Shown here in pieces: positions 36,652 through 48,970 of a stretch of DNA of 64,000 nucleotides. Positions within the stretch are counted from its first letter, which is position 1, and each line of letters begins with the position of its first letter. Source of the stretch: Ophiostoma sp. CBS 140.51 (Eukaryota; Ascomycota; Sordariomycetes; Ophiostomatales; Ophiostomataceae); the NCBI GenBank assembly GCA_029298735.1, contig JANSLP010000164.1:1-64000 (forward strand), in the 5' to 3' direction. A model generated the notes under the pieces. That model saw only the letters and a list, made by a program, of their open reading frames with translations, was not told where the DNA came from and searched no databases. Made by a program: the position numbers and the translations under genes.

Positions 36652-38734
36652 ATGAACTGCCCGTCTCGCACCGACGAGCTGCCTCGCAGCGATGGCCTGA
36701 ACCAGAGCCCCAACGAGCTGTCCAACGACCTCACCACCAATGAAGACCTTAATGGCACGGCCAATGGCCGCCGTCTTCGCCGCTCCGTCTCACCGCCAGA
36801 CCTCCAAGCAGGTCTTGCTGGAGGAACAAATCGAGGAGGGATCGGAGTCGACAATCAAGACGACCACGGCTGTCAGACAAAGACAGCCACCGCAGAGCCG
36901 ACTACCACCCGGGTCGACTCTGTGGTCTCGGCGCGACGGCCGAGTCAAACCAGTGTCCCGCCAAACAGCGGCCGCGACAGCGACAGCGGCAACGGTGGTG
37001 GGGCGCTCCAATCGGGTGGAGGAGACGACGGGAACCGCCGTACGGGTCCCGTCTGGAAGGCAGTCTCCGCTCTAAAGACGTGTTTTCGGTTTATCGGACC
37101 GGGCTTCATCGTGTCTGTCGCATACAGTAAGTCACCCTTCTTTCCTGGCTATATACCATTCACTCTAACATATCACAGTCGATCCCGGTAATTACTCGAC
37201 CGACATTGCGGCCGGTGCTTCGTACCGCTACAAGCTGCTTTTTGTCGTGCTGCTCAGCAACTGCTTCGCCATTTACCTGCAGAGCATGTCGATTAAGTTG
37301 GGCACCGTCAGCGGCCGCAACCTTGCTGCCGCCTGCCGTGCATTCCTTCCTCGCTGGCTCAACCTCGGACTGTACATCCTCGCTGAAGTCGCCATCATCG
37401 CCACCGATATCGCCGAGGTCATTGGTACGGCCATCGCCCTTAACCTTCTACAGCCCAAGATCCCCCTCGTCGCCGGATGTGCCATTTCGATCATCGACGT
37501 GTTCATTGTGCTCATCTTCTGTAAGCCTGAAAATGGCACACGCAGCGGCCTGCGCGCCTTTGAGCTCGTCGTCGTTCCACTGGTGCTCGGCGTCGTTATT
37601 TGTTTCTGTATCCAGCTGTCCATGATCGACCACAGCACCACCAGTGTCGGCGAGGTCTTCCGTGGCTATCTGCCGTCGTCCGCCGTCATCGAGCAGCAGG
37701 GTCTGTACCAGGCCTGTGGTATTTTGGGCGCCACGGTCATGCCGCACAGTCTGTACTTGGGCTCCGGAATTGTACAGGCCCGGCTTCGTGAGTACGACGA
37801 AAAGCGTGGTCTCCTCCCACCCATGGAGAACCAGCACCCAGATGTTGTGGAGCGTGAGGTGGACGACGATGCATCCGACGACGACGCCGATAACAACAAT
37901 AATAACGCCAACCGTACGCACTCTCCGCTTCAGCACCGCTTCCACTTTGCCAAGAAGCACGCCGACGACATGACCCAAACACACACGTATATTCCCTCGC
38001 TACGTGCCATCCGCCACTGCTACAAGTACTCGGTCACCGAAGTCGCTATTTCGCTCTTTACGTTTGCTCTGTTTGTCAACTCTGCCATTCTCATCGTGGC
38101 TGGCGCATCGCTGTACCAGAACCCGGACGCCATCGGTGCCGACATCTTTGCCATCCATGACCTTTTGTCGACTACGCTGTCTAGTGCTGCCGGAACCGTT
38201 TTTGCGCTAGCCCTGTTACTGTCTGGCCTCTCGGCTGGTGTTGTCTGTACGGTGGCCGGCCAGATGGTTTGTGAGGGTGCCATGCAATGGACGATTGCAC
38301 CCTGGCTGCGGCGTCTTCTGACGCGCTCGATCAGCATCCTCCCGAGCATCGTCATTGCAGGCGCTGTTGGACGTGACGGACTAGATACTGCCCTCAACGC
38401 CACGCAGGTTGTTCTGAGTGTTGTGCTTCCATTTGTCACTGCACCCCTGCTGTGGTTCACCACCTTCGACAAGTACATGACGGTGCAACCCGGTGCGGCA
38501 CGCTTTGCGCTTCGTGAGCGGTACAGGAAGACAGACAGCACTACGAGCAACATCAGCGAGGCCAGCCAAGGCCAAGGTGGTGTTGCAGACGAGGAAGAGG
38601 GCGACAACGATGGCACCCAGGCTCCTGCCAAGATGGCTAACTCGTGGCCCACGGCTATTCTGGGTCTTGCAATCTGGCTCTTCATCACGGTCTTGAACAT
38701 TGCCAACCTAGTCCTTCTGGGTCTGGGCAACTAA
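36652..38734 (+). CDS. NRAMP-family divalent metal transporter (SMF-like)
   Basis: Proton-coupled Mn2+/Fe2+ transporter. Exons 36652-37126 and 37179-38734 with a 52-bp intron (donor GTAAGT, branch TCTAACA); A|TC gives Ile just before DPGN. The product is 676 residues. The start ATG has the context CCACCATGA. The metal-binding residues of the family are present: D160-P-G-N163 in helix 1 and M346-P-H348 in helix 6 (ATVMPHSLYLGSG). Helices are visible from residue about 148 onward. The N-terminal 145 residues are polar and low-complexity, and a hydrophilic, Asp/Asn/His-rich insert of about 70 residues separates helices 6 and 7, as in other fungal Smf proteins. Plasma-membrane versus endosome location cannot be read from the sequence. 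Confidence 0.93.
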
Positions 38735-40321
38735 TACGAAACTTACGAAACTTACTCTGCATACGATGGGCATTGCTACTGGATATATCAACCTGGCATG
38801 GTTGAGAAGAATTACGATTCCTTTACGAAAAATCCTTGTAAATAATCTTGTTACATATTATCATATGTTTTGGAGGTAAAACAAATATAATCATATTTTT
38901 CTCGATTTAACTGATTGCACTTGGCGATAATGTGGTTGGGATACAAGTACAGACACTTCTAAATACAACAGTCACTTTACATGCAAACAAACCAAATGCG
39001 CTATCCACCCGTGTATGTAACTCCTCCAGGCAAGCAGCCGCAACATGACAATTTGACAAGCGAAGCCATGCAGTTGTGGTTGTTCCTTTCTATTTTGTCA
39101 AGAGAATCATTGAGGACGATGTGGCTGCTCTTTTGGAGCATCACCAAATGCATATTGAAGGAAGTAGCGACGGGAAAGCTTCCATTAATCCTCCGTCCGA
39201 CCAATTTTCACTCCAATTGAGTCCCTTTTCATCTCGTCACGAAATCTGCTTTGCTTCCTATAATTTTTTATACATCGTCAACCGAACAACCTCTGCTGCC
39301 TCTATTTATTATAACCGCACCACCTTTTTCCGAGGCTACACTCAAGTCGCGCGTGCCGTTGTTCTCGTGTTGGGGTGCACAGAATGTGACGCACTCGACA
39401 AATAAAATCGTTCATGTCACAATACCGCAAACAAATCGTACAGATTTTAGGCCAACCTTGCTGGGCATCTTTCTCATGCGCCTCGTTGCCCAACGTCAAG
39501 CAGATATGCCTGCAACAGTCCTTAAAACGAGAAAAGAAAATACATAGATTCGGAGTACTTTGTAGAATTACACAATGTCACTACAGTTGCAAGCAAAAGC
39601 AGCTGTGAGCATAACCATCCCTCGCATCCTTTTCTGGAACTTTTTGGTGGATCTACGGCAGCAACCAACCACTGAAATAACCTGGTCACTCGTTACAAAA
39701 GGCACAAAACCGCTGACAAGCGTTTGCAGAGGGCCTGACCATAGCCAAGAAGCTCACTCCACCCACGGGAACCAAATCACAAAAAAAAGAGGCAAGGCTA
39801 CGGGTACGACACTCGGCTCGGAACAGCACAAACGGCTTGTGACAAGTGAGGCCAGACAAATAATAACTGGTTAACAATCACGTCCTCAATTGGCCTGGCT
39901 CTCCAATCGCAGCCCGGCTGCATGCCTGAAGAGCCCCGATGCACCGTGGCTACCAGACTGGTGGGTTCCAGAGCCCCAGGAATGGCTAGCTTGTCAGAAT
40001 CCCAGACCACTGATGCCAGCATCTCAATCCCAGTAATCCTCCCTGTCCCCAACGTTTGGAGAAAAAAAACGAGAGAGCAATTCATCAGCGTCGGTAACTT
40101 TCCCTGCAGGCGGAGCCAGACTTGGGAGGTGGCTGGACAACAACTACCTGCTTCAGCTTTCTTAGCTTCTTAGTGTCGTCATATCATAAGGGGCATTCGC
40201 TCTTCTTAAACTTCAACAGGCTCTTTCTCCACGCTCTGTTCGATTTTCTAACCCAAGAAAGACCCATTCACAAAACAACAATACTCAGCTGATACGACAC
40301 GAAAGAAAGTAGCACCCAATT
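38735..40321. other. Intergenic: NRAMP trailer and Argonaute promoter/leader
   Basis: AT-rich trailer to about 38960, then mixed sequence with short, overlapping frames only. The final about 150 bp before 40322 look like the Argonaute leader. Nothing else is supported. Confidence 0.6.
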
Positions 40322-43300
40322 ATGGCCGACAACCCGCCCAACAGAGGCCGGGGACGAGGCCGTGGCGGCGGTGAGCGCGGCGACCGTGGTGGTGATCGTG
40401 GTGGTCGTGGAGGCCGTGGTCGTGGCCGCGGAGGTGGACCGGGTGGTGACGCAAGCGGCCCTACAGCAGCTGATGCAGGCGGCCCGGGCCCTGCCAGAGG
40501 CGGTGGCAGAGGTGGCCGAGGCGGTGAAGGCTTCCGGGGCGGTGACCGTGGCGGCGGCGATGGTGGCCGTGGCCGTGGCAGTGACCGTGGTCATGGTGGA
40601 GGTCGTGGTGATTTCCGTGGCGGCAGCGACCGTGGACGGGGTGGCGGTGACCGGGGTGGCTTTACCGGCGACCGGGGCGGTGGCTACAGAGGCCGCGGCG
40701 GCGGTCAGTTTGATGTCAGCATGCGTGGTGGCCGGGGTGGCCGGGGTGGCTACGGCGGTCGCGGTGGCGGCAAGCTGGAAGCCAAGCCATTCCAGTGAGT
40801 ATCTTTTGTTGCTGCTCTTTATGTTGGTTACTTCGATACTAACCCTACATCTAGGTACGAAAATGAGGCCGCACCTCACCCTGATCAGGGCATTACCAAG
40901 CTCGAGAACCAGCTAATGAATAGTTCGTCAGGCAAGGGGGCACAGAAGTCGGCAGACACAGACAAGTTTCGGTTCCCTCACCGTCCTTCGTATGGCCGCG
41001 AAGGCAAGCCCATCGAGGTCTGGGCTAACTACTTTGAGCTGGGCATTGCTAAGATGCCGACCTTGTTCCTTTACACGTTCCATGTGCACAAGGGACGGTC
41101 ACCTGCGGGCGACAACGCGAGCACATCTGCGACTAGCCAGCAGGGTGCAGAGATCAAGGGACCGTTCCTGCGCAAACTGCTCAAGCATGTCCTGGAGACA
41201 GTCCTTGATGTTCCTGGACTTGCGCCTAGAACGGAGCTCCAGAGCAAGCTGATAACACTGCAGCACATCTCCAAGGAGACCATTGACCGGCTCAAGGACA
41301 CCCAGTTTGACGGCGGCCACTTTGAGGTGGAGCTGGACGGACCGCACACCCTTGACCTTGAAGGCCTCCGCACCTGGCTGAATACAATGTGTGATCAGCG
41401 TGACACGCAGGATCTGAGCTTCCCCAAGTTCCAGGACCTGATGGATGCTATTGGTATCATCATGGCACATGGGCCTCGGATGGGTGGCTCTAACCTCCAG
41501 GGCGACAACCCGCGGACGGTGGCCGTGGGCCGCAGCCGCTTCTTCCCTGTCGACGAGACGAGAGAAGCGGAGCTGTTCCAGCGGTCGCGGCCGCTCGAAA
41601 TCCTGCGCGGCTACTTCCAGAGTGTGCGTCCGTCCACCGGCCGTCTGCTTTTGAACGTCAATGTGACCCACAGTGTGTTCCGCTCCTCGCGCGAGCGGCC
41701 ATTCTTTGAGCTCTTCCGGGACTGCAATTACCGTGACCTCGAGCAGGCATTGAAAGGTGCGCGGGTCCGCATCACCTACCCGGACCAGTCCAACAAGGAG
41801 TATACTGTGTCTGGCTTTGTCATGAAGCCTGGTGGTGGGCCTGGCTTTGGTGAGGCCCGGTTCAAGAAGATCAGCGAGGTTACATTCACACTGAGCGAGC
41901 CCGGTTCAGGTTTGTCGAAGAAGCAAGGCGGAAAGAAGGGCGCCGCTCAGAAGCCTACGGGCAAGCAAATCACCGTTCGGGACTACCTGAAAGAGAGTAA
42001 GTTTGCACGCCACATTTCTTTTTTTTTCTTTGCATGCCGGGTACTTTCTTTTGCTAACAGTCACTTCCAGAGTTCAACGCGGGCAACCTTGCGGACACGA
42101 TCGCCGTCAATGTCGGCAAGAGCCAGAGCAACCCTGTGTTCTATCCCGCTTCCTGGTGCACTCTACTACCGGGCCAGCCATGGAACCGGAAGCTGTCTGG
42201 TGACGACACATCGTCCATGATCAAGTTCGCGTGCCGGCCACCCAACTTCAATGCGGACTCTATTGTGGGCATCGGCCGCCAGGCCCTGCAGCTCGATAGC
42301 TTGAACGCCTCCTTCAAGAACTACAACATCACGGTTGGCGACAAGCTCATCACGGTGGATGCGAGAGTCCTGTCAGCTCCTGAATTGATCTACGGCAAGA
42401 AGTTCAAGATGACGCCGGAGCGCGGTTCGTGGAACTTGTCTTCACGTGAGCTGATACAGGGCGGCTCCAAGAACATGAGCAACATCAAGTGGGCGTACTT
42501 CGAGATGCCCGGCTCGCGGGGTGATGTGCCGTCGGCCATGAACAGCTTCAAAACGTCACTGAAGCAGCTCGGCGTTCCCGTCAGCAATGCGCCTGTTCAG
42601 CTCAGCCAGCGGGAAGACTACAACATGTTCGACACACGCACGTTTGACGGAAAGGACGATGCAATTGATGCTGCTTTCCAGCGTGCGATCCAGGGCGGAC
42701 CGAAGCCCAAGATTATCTTGTTCGTGCTGGTCGACAACGACAAGTACGTGTACGAGCGCATCAAGCTGCTCGGCGACACTGTGTACGGCATCCACACGGT
42801 GTGCGTTATCTCACAAAAGTTCACCAAGAACGACATTCAGTACTACGCCAACGTAGCGCTCAAGTTCAACCTTAAGCTGGGCGGTATTAACCACAGACTC
42901 GACAAACCGGACAAGCTGGGCATCATCTCGGAGGGCAAGACCATGGTCGTTGGGTACGATATCATCCACCCTACGAACCTTGGTGCTGGCAAGGATGTGC
43001 AGGAGCTACCCAGCCATGTTGGTCTCGTGGCCAGCATCAGCAAGGATCTTGCCCAGTGGCCGGCGTGCCAGTGGAGCCAGACGGGTCGCCAGGAGCTGAC
43101 ATCGGATGAGCTGACGGAGGCGATCAAGTCCCGTCTCGACCGCTGGCGTGAGCACAACGGCGCGTACCCGGACAATATACTGGTGTACCGCGACGGTGTG
43201 TCAGAGGGCCAGTTCGAGCAGGTGCTTGACACGGAGCTGCCGCAGATGAAGGCGGCGCTCAAGAGCATCAGCCGGTCGCAGACCAAGATTACGATTGTCA

Positions 43301-43761
43301 TCTCGGTTAAGCGGCACAACACGCGCTTCTTCCCGACCAGGGCGAACCAGATGACTCGGTCGGGAAACATTGAGTGCGGCACCGTAGTGGACCGCGGCAT
43401 CACGCTGCAGCGCTACTGGGACTTCTTCCTGACGGCACACACGGCCATTCAGGGCACGGCGCGTCCGGCTCGGTACACGGTGATTTACGACGAGATCTTC
43501 CAGAGCCGCGGCGGAGACCCGAGCCTGTCAACGGGCGAGCTCGAGAAGATCACGTATAACATGTGCTACTTGTTCAGCCGGGCGACCAAGTCGGTCAGCA
43601 TCTGCCCACCGGCATACTATGCGGATTTGGTGTGCACACGGGCACGACTGTACCAGAGCAAGCTGTTCAACCAGGCCCTGGACGGCGTGGGCTCGGAAGC
43701 GGCCGACCGGGTGTTCCCACAGGTGCACCCCGACGTCCGTCGCGATATGTACTACATCTAG
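40322..43761 (+). CDS. qde-2: Argonaute protein, QDE-2 type
   Basis: Small-RNA-guided slicer of the quelling/RNA-interference pathway. Exons 40322-40794, 40855-41996 and 42071-43761; the 60- and 74-bp introns join CA|G and A|AG in frame, total 1101 residues. Residues 1 to about 155 are an RGG/RG-rich low-complexity arm, then N domain, linker, PAZ (about 380-500), MID and PIWI (about 690-1070). The slicer tetrad is complete: D835 (GYDIIHP), E880 (GRQEL), D913 (YRDGVSEGQF) and D1057 (AYYADLVC), a DEDD set, so cleavage activity is expected. The C-terminus ends in the usual hydrophobic YYI. The RGG arm is a likely arginine-methylation and RNA-binding region. It converges on the next gene, 218 bp away. 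Confidence 0.95.
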
Positions 43762-43979
43762 GGGGTGAGAAAGATAGAAATGGGAGGAGACCTCGCAGAT
43801 GAGGATATGAATGACAACGAACAGCACATTTGGATTGTTTTCGCGAGGCTTTTTGCATAATTTTGTTACAATTTACGTCTACATTTGGATTTTGTTTTCT
43901 TCATTTTGGATTGTCTTTGGTATCGTGAAAAGTCGTACAGGTCATATTAAGTTGTCAACGCAAGAGACTAGCAACAGGT

Positions 43980-45380
43980 TTATTGTGTATCGGCAGGTGG
44001 CATCATCCATGTTTGCCTCACTTGTGGCCGAGGTCCACTACTATCGTCTTCCCTGAAGCTCTCACTTTCAGCCCTATTACCACCTCTTTTATTAACCACG
44101 CCGATGCCATCGACAATCACGTAACGCAGAGCCCAGTTGCGCACCCTGGCAGTCTTGGCCAAAAGCTGTAGATCGGCAGGATAAGATGAGCTGGCCTGTG
44201 TGCCGGTCTGGAGCTGCCCTGCCACAGCCTCGATATGGTCTACCGAGAAGAGCGCGTCGCCCGCCAGCACTCGCTGCAGATGTCCGCTTCGACCGCCGCA
44301 GTGCAAGATATGCATCTTGGTCTGGTCTTTGCGCAGGCTGCTTCCATACACCTTGTCACCAAAGACGTGAAGGGCGACATGCCGCAAGAGAACGACATCA
44401 TGCGGTGCTAAAGACGGTAAAAGAGTGGCCAGCGAAGATGGACCAGACGGGGCAGCTTCGCCCATCCAGATGGTCAGACCAAACCCAGACCGTGTCTCGT
44501 CTCCGACCACAAGCTCAACCAGCGATGCCAGCGGTCGATCTCGACGGCGATTGCTGTTCTGGTCGTTGTTGTTATTGTTGCCAACCACTCTCGGCGCGCC
44601 AACGGACACAATGGCTACCACGATGTTGACTGACACGGTCTGCGGTGCCACGCTCAGCAGGTACTCCGCGCTGGGCACATCAGCCAGATGCGTCAGAGGC
44701 TGCCACCGTGGGATGTCAGTGGGAAGAGGAGGTAGCCGCTTCGGCGAAAAAGATAGCAACACGGACTCCGGCATAGACATGGTCGTCTCGTCAAAGTTGG
44801 CATTTGGCTTGTATGTTGGTGGGAGGTCAAAGACAGGGAGAGATGACGGCAGAGCATCGTGCACGGCGAGCGAGTGCTTGAGAAACTCTTGAGATGATGT
44901 GAACGAGGCCGTTGCTAGCGGGAGTGATGGGAGCTCAGATGGCATCTGAGGAAGCGCATTGGGTAGACGGAACGACAGGGATGCATCGTCCAGAGACGGT
45001 ATTGCAAGGCTGCCGGGTTGATGCGTTTTATCTTGCGTTGAATTTTGCGTCGACTCTTGGGTTGCCTGTGTCAGGTCAAGGAACTCGGCGCGGCCATATG
45101 AAAGGTAGGGCCGACTGTCTGTTCCTCCTGGCGGTTCGATGCTCCGTTCAGTCTGAATAGCCTCATCTAATGGGCGCACATTTGGCTGCGCTGCTGGCAC
45201 TTCCCCAGGCACCTGTGACGGCACAACACGCCACTCTGGGTGACTGGTTGCATCGATATCAGTGCTTTTGATGTTTGTCCGCCATGGCCGTGTCGTCCCA
45301 GGTTCTGTTTCCGGCTCTACTGCCGTCCAGTCCAAAAAGTCAGCGGCCGGCGCGCCTGCAAGGATGATGGTTCTGCCCAT
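43980..45380 (-). CDS. Uncharacterised protein, possible C-terminal OB fold
   Basis: Single exon of 466 codons from the ATG at 45380. The N-terminal half is acidic and Pro/Ser/Thr-rich, likely disordered. The C-terminal half alternates hydrophobic strands: VSVNIVVAIVSVG, ASLVELVVGDETRSGFGLTIWMG, DVVLLRHVALHVFGDKVYG and a final VRNWALRYVIVDG. The pattern of a strand, a DE-containing turn and then H-V-x-V-F-x-x-K-V-Y-G is like an OB-fold nucleic-acid-binding domain, but I cannot assign a family. The uninterrupted frame and strong codon bias argue it is real. It shares a 505-bp divergent promoter with RTF2 (45381-45885, no other feature seen). Confidence 0.75.
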   Translation of the reverse strand: MGRTIILAGAPAADFLDWTAVEPETEPGTTRPWRTNIKSTDIDATSHPEWRVVPSQVPGEVPAAQPNVRPLDEAIQTERSIEPPGGTDSRPYLSYGRAEFLDLTQATQESTQNSTQDKTHQPGSLAIPSLDDASLSFRLPNALPQMPSELPSLPLATASFTSSQEFLKHSLAVHDALPSSLPVFDLPPTYKPNANFDETTMSMPESVLLSFSPKRLPPLPTDIPRWQPLTHLADVPSAEYLLSVAPQTVSVNIVVAIVSVGAPRVVGNNNNNDQNSNRRRDRPLASLVELVVGDETRSGFGLTIWMGEAAPSGPSSLATLLPSLAPHDVVLLRHVALHVFGDKVYGSSLRKDQTKMHILHCGGRSGHLQRVLAGDALFSVDHIEAVAGQLQTGTQASSSYPADLQLLAKTARVRNWALRYVIVDGIGVVNKRGGNRAESESFREDDSSGPRPQVRQTWMMPPADTQ

Positions 45381-45885
45381 TTTACGAGCCGGTGTTGCTG
45401 CTTATGTATAGATTTACATAGCTAGGCGTCCATTTTAAAGGTGATTTCTGTCGTAATAGCATAAAAAACCGTGCAGGTGCCGTCAATGCCGTCAATATAA
45501 AGGGGAGCTGGTGTTGTTTTCTTTCCATTTAATCTGGTGTAGTCAACTTTGGCGCAGACTAAAATTTAATGTAGCTGGTTGACGAAAGATGTTATATACA
45601 CAGTGATAGTGCTTCGCTCCACAGTAAAATAAGCATTAGAAAACTGGAACTTCATGGTGTACATAGCTCTTAGACTGTGCACATAGTAAACTCTTAAGGC
45701 ACTGTATTTGTCACTCACAGCGCCTGTTATCTTATCCAAACTGACGACAGTTATTTTCCGCACTTCGTCGCAAACCTCACAAGACATCCTCCAACAACAA
45801 TCCCAATCCAACCACTTTGCGCCGCCCTCGTTAAATTCAAACAATACAACCGATATAACTCACGAACCTCCACATCCTAACCCTC

Positions 45886-46800
45886 ATGGGTAACGACGGC
45901 GGCTCCATCCCGACGCGGCGGGAACTGGTCAAGAACGCGGCTCGACTTCCCTCTGTTTCGGAGCTCAAGGCGACAGCACTCGAAGCTTTGACGCACGCCT
46001 GGCAGAACGACCCCGTCAGCGGCGACCCGATCGACCTCGACAATGTCGTGTCCGACTGGCGCGGCCGGCTATACAACTACGAGACGGTGCTGCGCGGCCT
46101 GATGCCGAGTGCCAGCAGCGACGAAACCGAGCGCGAAGCGACAAAAGACAAGGAATCTAGCAGCGACGACACCGAGGCAGCAGCCCGTGACCTAACGTTT
46201 GCCGACACTGGCATCCGCTCCATCCGTGATGTTATCCGCCTGCACGGCAAGCCTTCCTCATCCTTGTCAAAAGAAACCCGCTGGCAGTGCCCCGTGACGC
46301 TCAAAGAGCTCGGCCCGGGCAACAAGTCCGTCTACATTGTGCCCTGCGGCCACGTCTTTTCGGAACTGGCTGTCGAGACCATCCTGCCTGATAAGCTGTG
46401 TCCCGAGTGCAGCGCGGCCCTCGAGGCGTCGAATATCTTGCCGATCTTGCCTACGGACAAGGCCGAGCTTGCGAAGCTGCGACAGCGGATAGAGGCACTA
46501 CGGGCTGAAGGGCTGACGCACAGCTTAAAGAAGGACAAGAGTGCGGGTGGTGACAAGAAAAGCAAGAAGAACAAGCGCAAAGCAGGAGATGATGAGGCCG
46601 CAGAGAAGAAGAAAAACGGTGCAGACGGCGCGGCAGATGGTGCTCCTGCGTCGAAGAAGAAAAAGGACAAGGCTGCCGGCGCCGAGACAAACGGCATTGC
46701 AAGTCGGATTAACAACCCGATGACAGCCTCGTTGACAGCCAAAGTACTTGCTGAGCAAGAAGCGCTCCAGCGGCAGAGGAAGCTGGCCGAGTCGAGGTAG
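45886..46800 (+). CDS. RTF2: Replication termination factor 2 family protein
   Basis: Single exon, 304 residues. The N-terminus (MGNDGGSIPTRREL) and the tandem RING-like halves are those of the Rtf2 family: a conserved GRLYNYETVLRGL, then WQCPVTLKELG, VYIVPCGHVFSELAVE and LCPECSA with the remaining zinc ligands at about residues 130-185. The C-terminal third is Lys/Ala-rich, ending in a short helical region. In fission yeast Rtf2 controls fork arrest and termination at RTS1 and influences splicing; in human cells it is removed from stalled forks. The first half of the Rtf2 zinc module lacks a full ligand set in known members too, so this is not degeneration. Confidence 0.93.
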   Translation: MGNDGGSIPTRRELVKNAARLPSVSELKATALEALTHAWQNDPVSGDPIDLDNVVSDWRGRLYNYETVLRGLMPSASSDETEREATKDKESSSDDTEAAARDLTFADTGIRSIRDVIRLHGKPSSSLSKETRWQCPVTLKELGPGNKSVYIVPCGHVFSELAVETILPDKLCPECSAALEASNILPILPTDKAELAKLRQRIEALRAEGLTHSLKKDKSAGGDKKSKKNKRKAGDDEAAEKKKNGADGAADGAPASKKKKDKAAGAETNGIASRINNPMTASLTAKVLAEQEALQRQRKLAESR

Positions 46801-47071
46801 TATATGTGTGTGTGATTTGGCTGGCCACATTGTAAGCATAGTCTTTGTACAATATATGATAACGATACCCATAAATAATATTAGAGTCAGAAGACATAGC
46901 AGCAGAATATTGTGACATTTCATCTTATTTGTATACGTTCTAAGATATTGTCTCTCGAAAAACGACAAGCATATATGCGCCAGATTCCGTTTAACATGTA
47001 AACATAGTACACTATTCACCCACCCAATCTGTTCTTTTTTCAGTCATCATAGCAGCCTCAAAGCCTCCCGG

Positions 47072-48970
47072 TTACAGCTCGTCCTTGCCCGAGCCAGCGG
47101 CAGCAGCCTTGCGCGTCTCCTCGCAGGCAATGGGCGTGCCGACCTCCATCTTGTACACGCACTTCTCAGCCTCCGTGACGCGCCAGATCTCCTCCTTCTC
47201 GGCGCAGCCCAGCCAGATGTCCGTCCGGCGGTTGGGGCCGTTCCAGCAGTGCAGGCCGTTCTCGTAGCGCAGCACCGTGCGCGGGCCCTTACCCAGGCTC
47301 TTGCCGTCCGCGCGCTCCTCGTCGTCGGCTGTCTCAATGTCGGCGCGGTCAAACCGGCCCAGGCTGGTGTTACCATGGCCCTTCTTGGACTTTTGCGTGG
47401 CTTGGCCCATCCAGCACAGCTCGTAGTCGTACTCGCCCACCTCGGTCGAGATGCACTTGTCCTTGAGCGCGCGGAAGATGTCGTCGGCGCCGTAGTCCTT
47501 AGTGAGGTCGGCCTCGTCCTCGCGGAGCGAGTTCTGGCGGCTGTTCAGGTCGTTCTCGGCACTCTGGAACGCGGCGCGGGCATTCTTGACGGCCTGCGAC
47601 TCGTTGGTGTTGTCGCTGTTATCGGCAAGCAGACCGCTCTCGACCAGCCACGCGCGGAGACCCGCCAGCTTTTCATGGATGTAGTGGCGGACGAAAGGCG
47701 GCAGGTATGCCTCGAAACTATACACTAAACGGGAGTCAGTAAAGAGAGAAGAAAAAAGGTGAAAAAAATGGAAGCCGGTGCAACACTTACAAACATCCGT
47801 ATCCGTCACGTCGTCCGTCTCAAATGCCTTCCAGTTGACACCGTTCTCCTCCGAGTCCTCCTTGAGGACAGAGTGGACATCGGCGTCCTGGAGCTCAGAC
47901 TTGGTCTCGCCAGCCGTCTTGGCAGCGTAGTCCTCCCACGCGTGCACGGCAGCCTTAACACCCTCGTCGTTGAAGTTGGGGTTGTACTGCTCCTTGAAGT
48001 TGCGCAGGATCGCCTCCAGCTCCTCCACCTTGTCCTGCAGGTCGTCCCGGTGGTCCAGCACCTTGTCCAGCGTCTCGCGCAGCTCGTCCACGCGCTGCTT
48101 GGCCAGGCTCACCAGCAGGCTCAGCTTGCTGCCCTTCTTGGCACCCTTGCCACCGCCCGTCTTGACCACCTTGCCGCGCTCGGCACGCTCCGTTTCCGTC
48201 AGCTCCTTTTGCAGGCGGTCACGCGTCTTCTCCAGCCCGACAATCTCGCTCCGGAACTTGGCAATCCGCTCCGTCACCTGGTTGCGGAGCTTCTGTGCCT
48301 CCTGGGCCAGGGCCCGCCGCCGCTTAAGCGCCCGCTCCTGGCCCTGCTGCCGCTCATCCTCGGCCTTGCGGAACGCCTTGCCAATGGCCGCGCACTTGTT
48401 TGCACACTTGACGCCACCCTTGCGTGCGTACTCCTCGCTGCCGTCACAGCACAGCTCGTAATCACAGATGCCGTCGTTCACGTATGAAAAGGGCACGTAG
48501 GCGCCGACATGGCCAGCGTTCTCGCACCAGAAACCGGGCAGGGCAGGTGTCGTGTTGGTGCTGCCAGAGGGCGAGCCAGGAAGCGGCTGGGGAGGAGAGA
48601 GAGGGTCGAGGTAGGCGCAGGCAGCGGTGCCGGGCTCGTCTGAGCCATCGGGGCAGTCGCAAGAACCGTCGTTGACCTGGGTAATGTCGAGGACGATGCT
48701 GGGGTTGTTGATGCAGGTAAATTTGCCCTTTGCTTCGTAAAATTTGGCGACTGCAACAAGGTAAACAAACGTTAGCCAACTATTCATTCTTCACAAAACA
48801 GCTCCCCTCCAGCTTCCCACATCCGTCCCGAACTCTCAATCCATTGCCACATTGTCATCGCCATATGGCTACTTACAATCTGGGCTAACGCCTCGCGGAA
48901 GGCTAGCTGCAGCAGCCACGTTGGAGCTGGCAAAGGCGCCTGCCAGCAGAAGTGCCCTTGTTTGCCGCAT
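47072..48970 (-). CDS. GTB1: Glucosidase II beta subunit
   Basis: Non-catalytic subunit of endoplasmic-reticulum glucosidase II, which trims glucose from N-glycans. Exons 48877-48970, 47791-48750 and 47072-47724; introns of 126 and 66 bp join T|TC and T|TG in frame, total 568 residues. Start: the ATG at 48970 gives a signal peptide (RALLLAGAFASSNVAAAA), absent if the internal ATG at 48787 is used. Then come two LDL-receptor-like Cys modules (DGSCDCPDGSDEPG, DGICDYELCCDGSEE), a long charged coiled coil (about 150-280), an acidic/Asn linker and the C-terminal MRH lectin domain (CISTEVGEYDYELCW ... NGLHCWNGPNR). It ends in KDEL, an ER-retrieval signal. Converges with RTF2, 271 bp away; divergent from the next gene. 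Confidence 0.95.

Noticed and set aside
43456..43500. Possible loss of the Argonaute catalytic histidine (PARY instead of PxHY)
   Set aside because: The fourth catalytic position is not here but in AYYADLV further on, where an Asp is present, giving an intact DEDD set.
48288..48787. Glucosidase II beta starting at the internal ATG at 48787
   Set aside because: This would remove the signal peptide; the upstream exon from 48970 splices in frame and supplies it.
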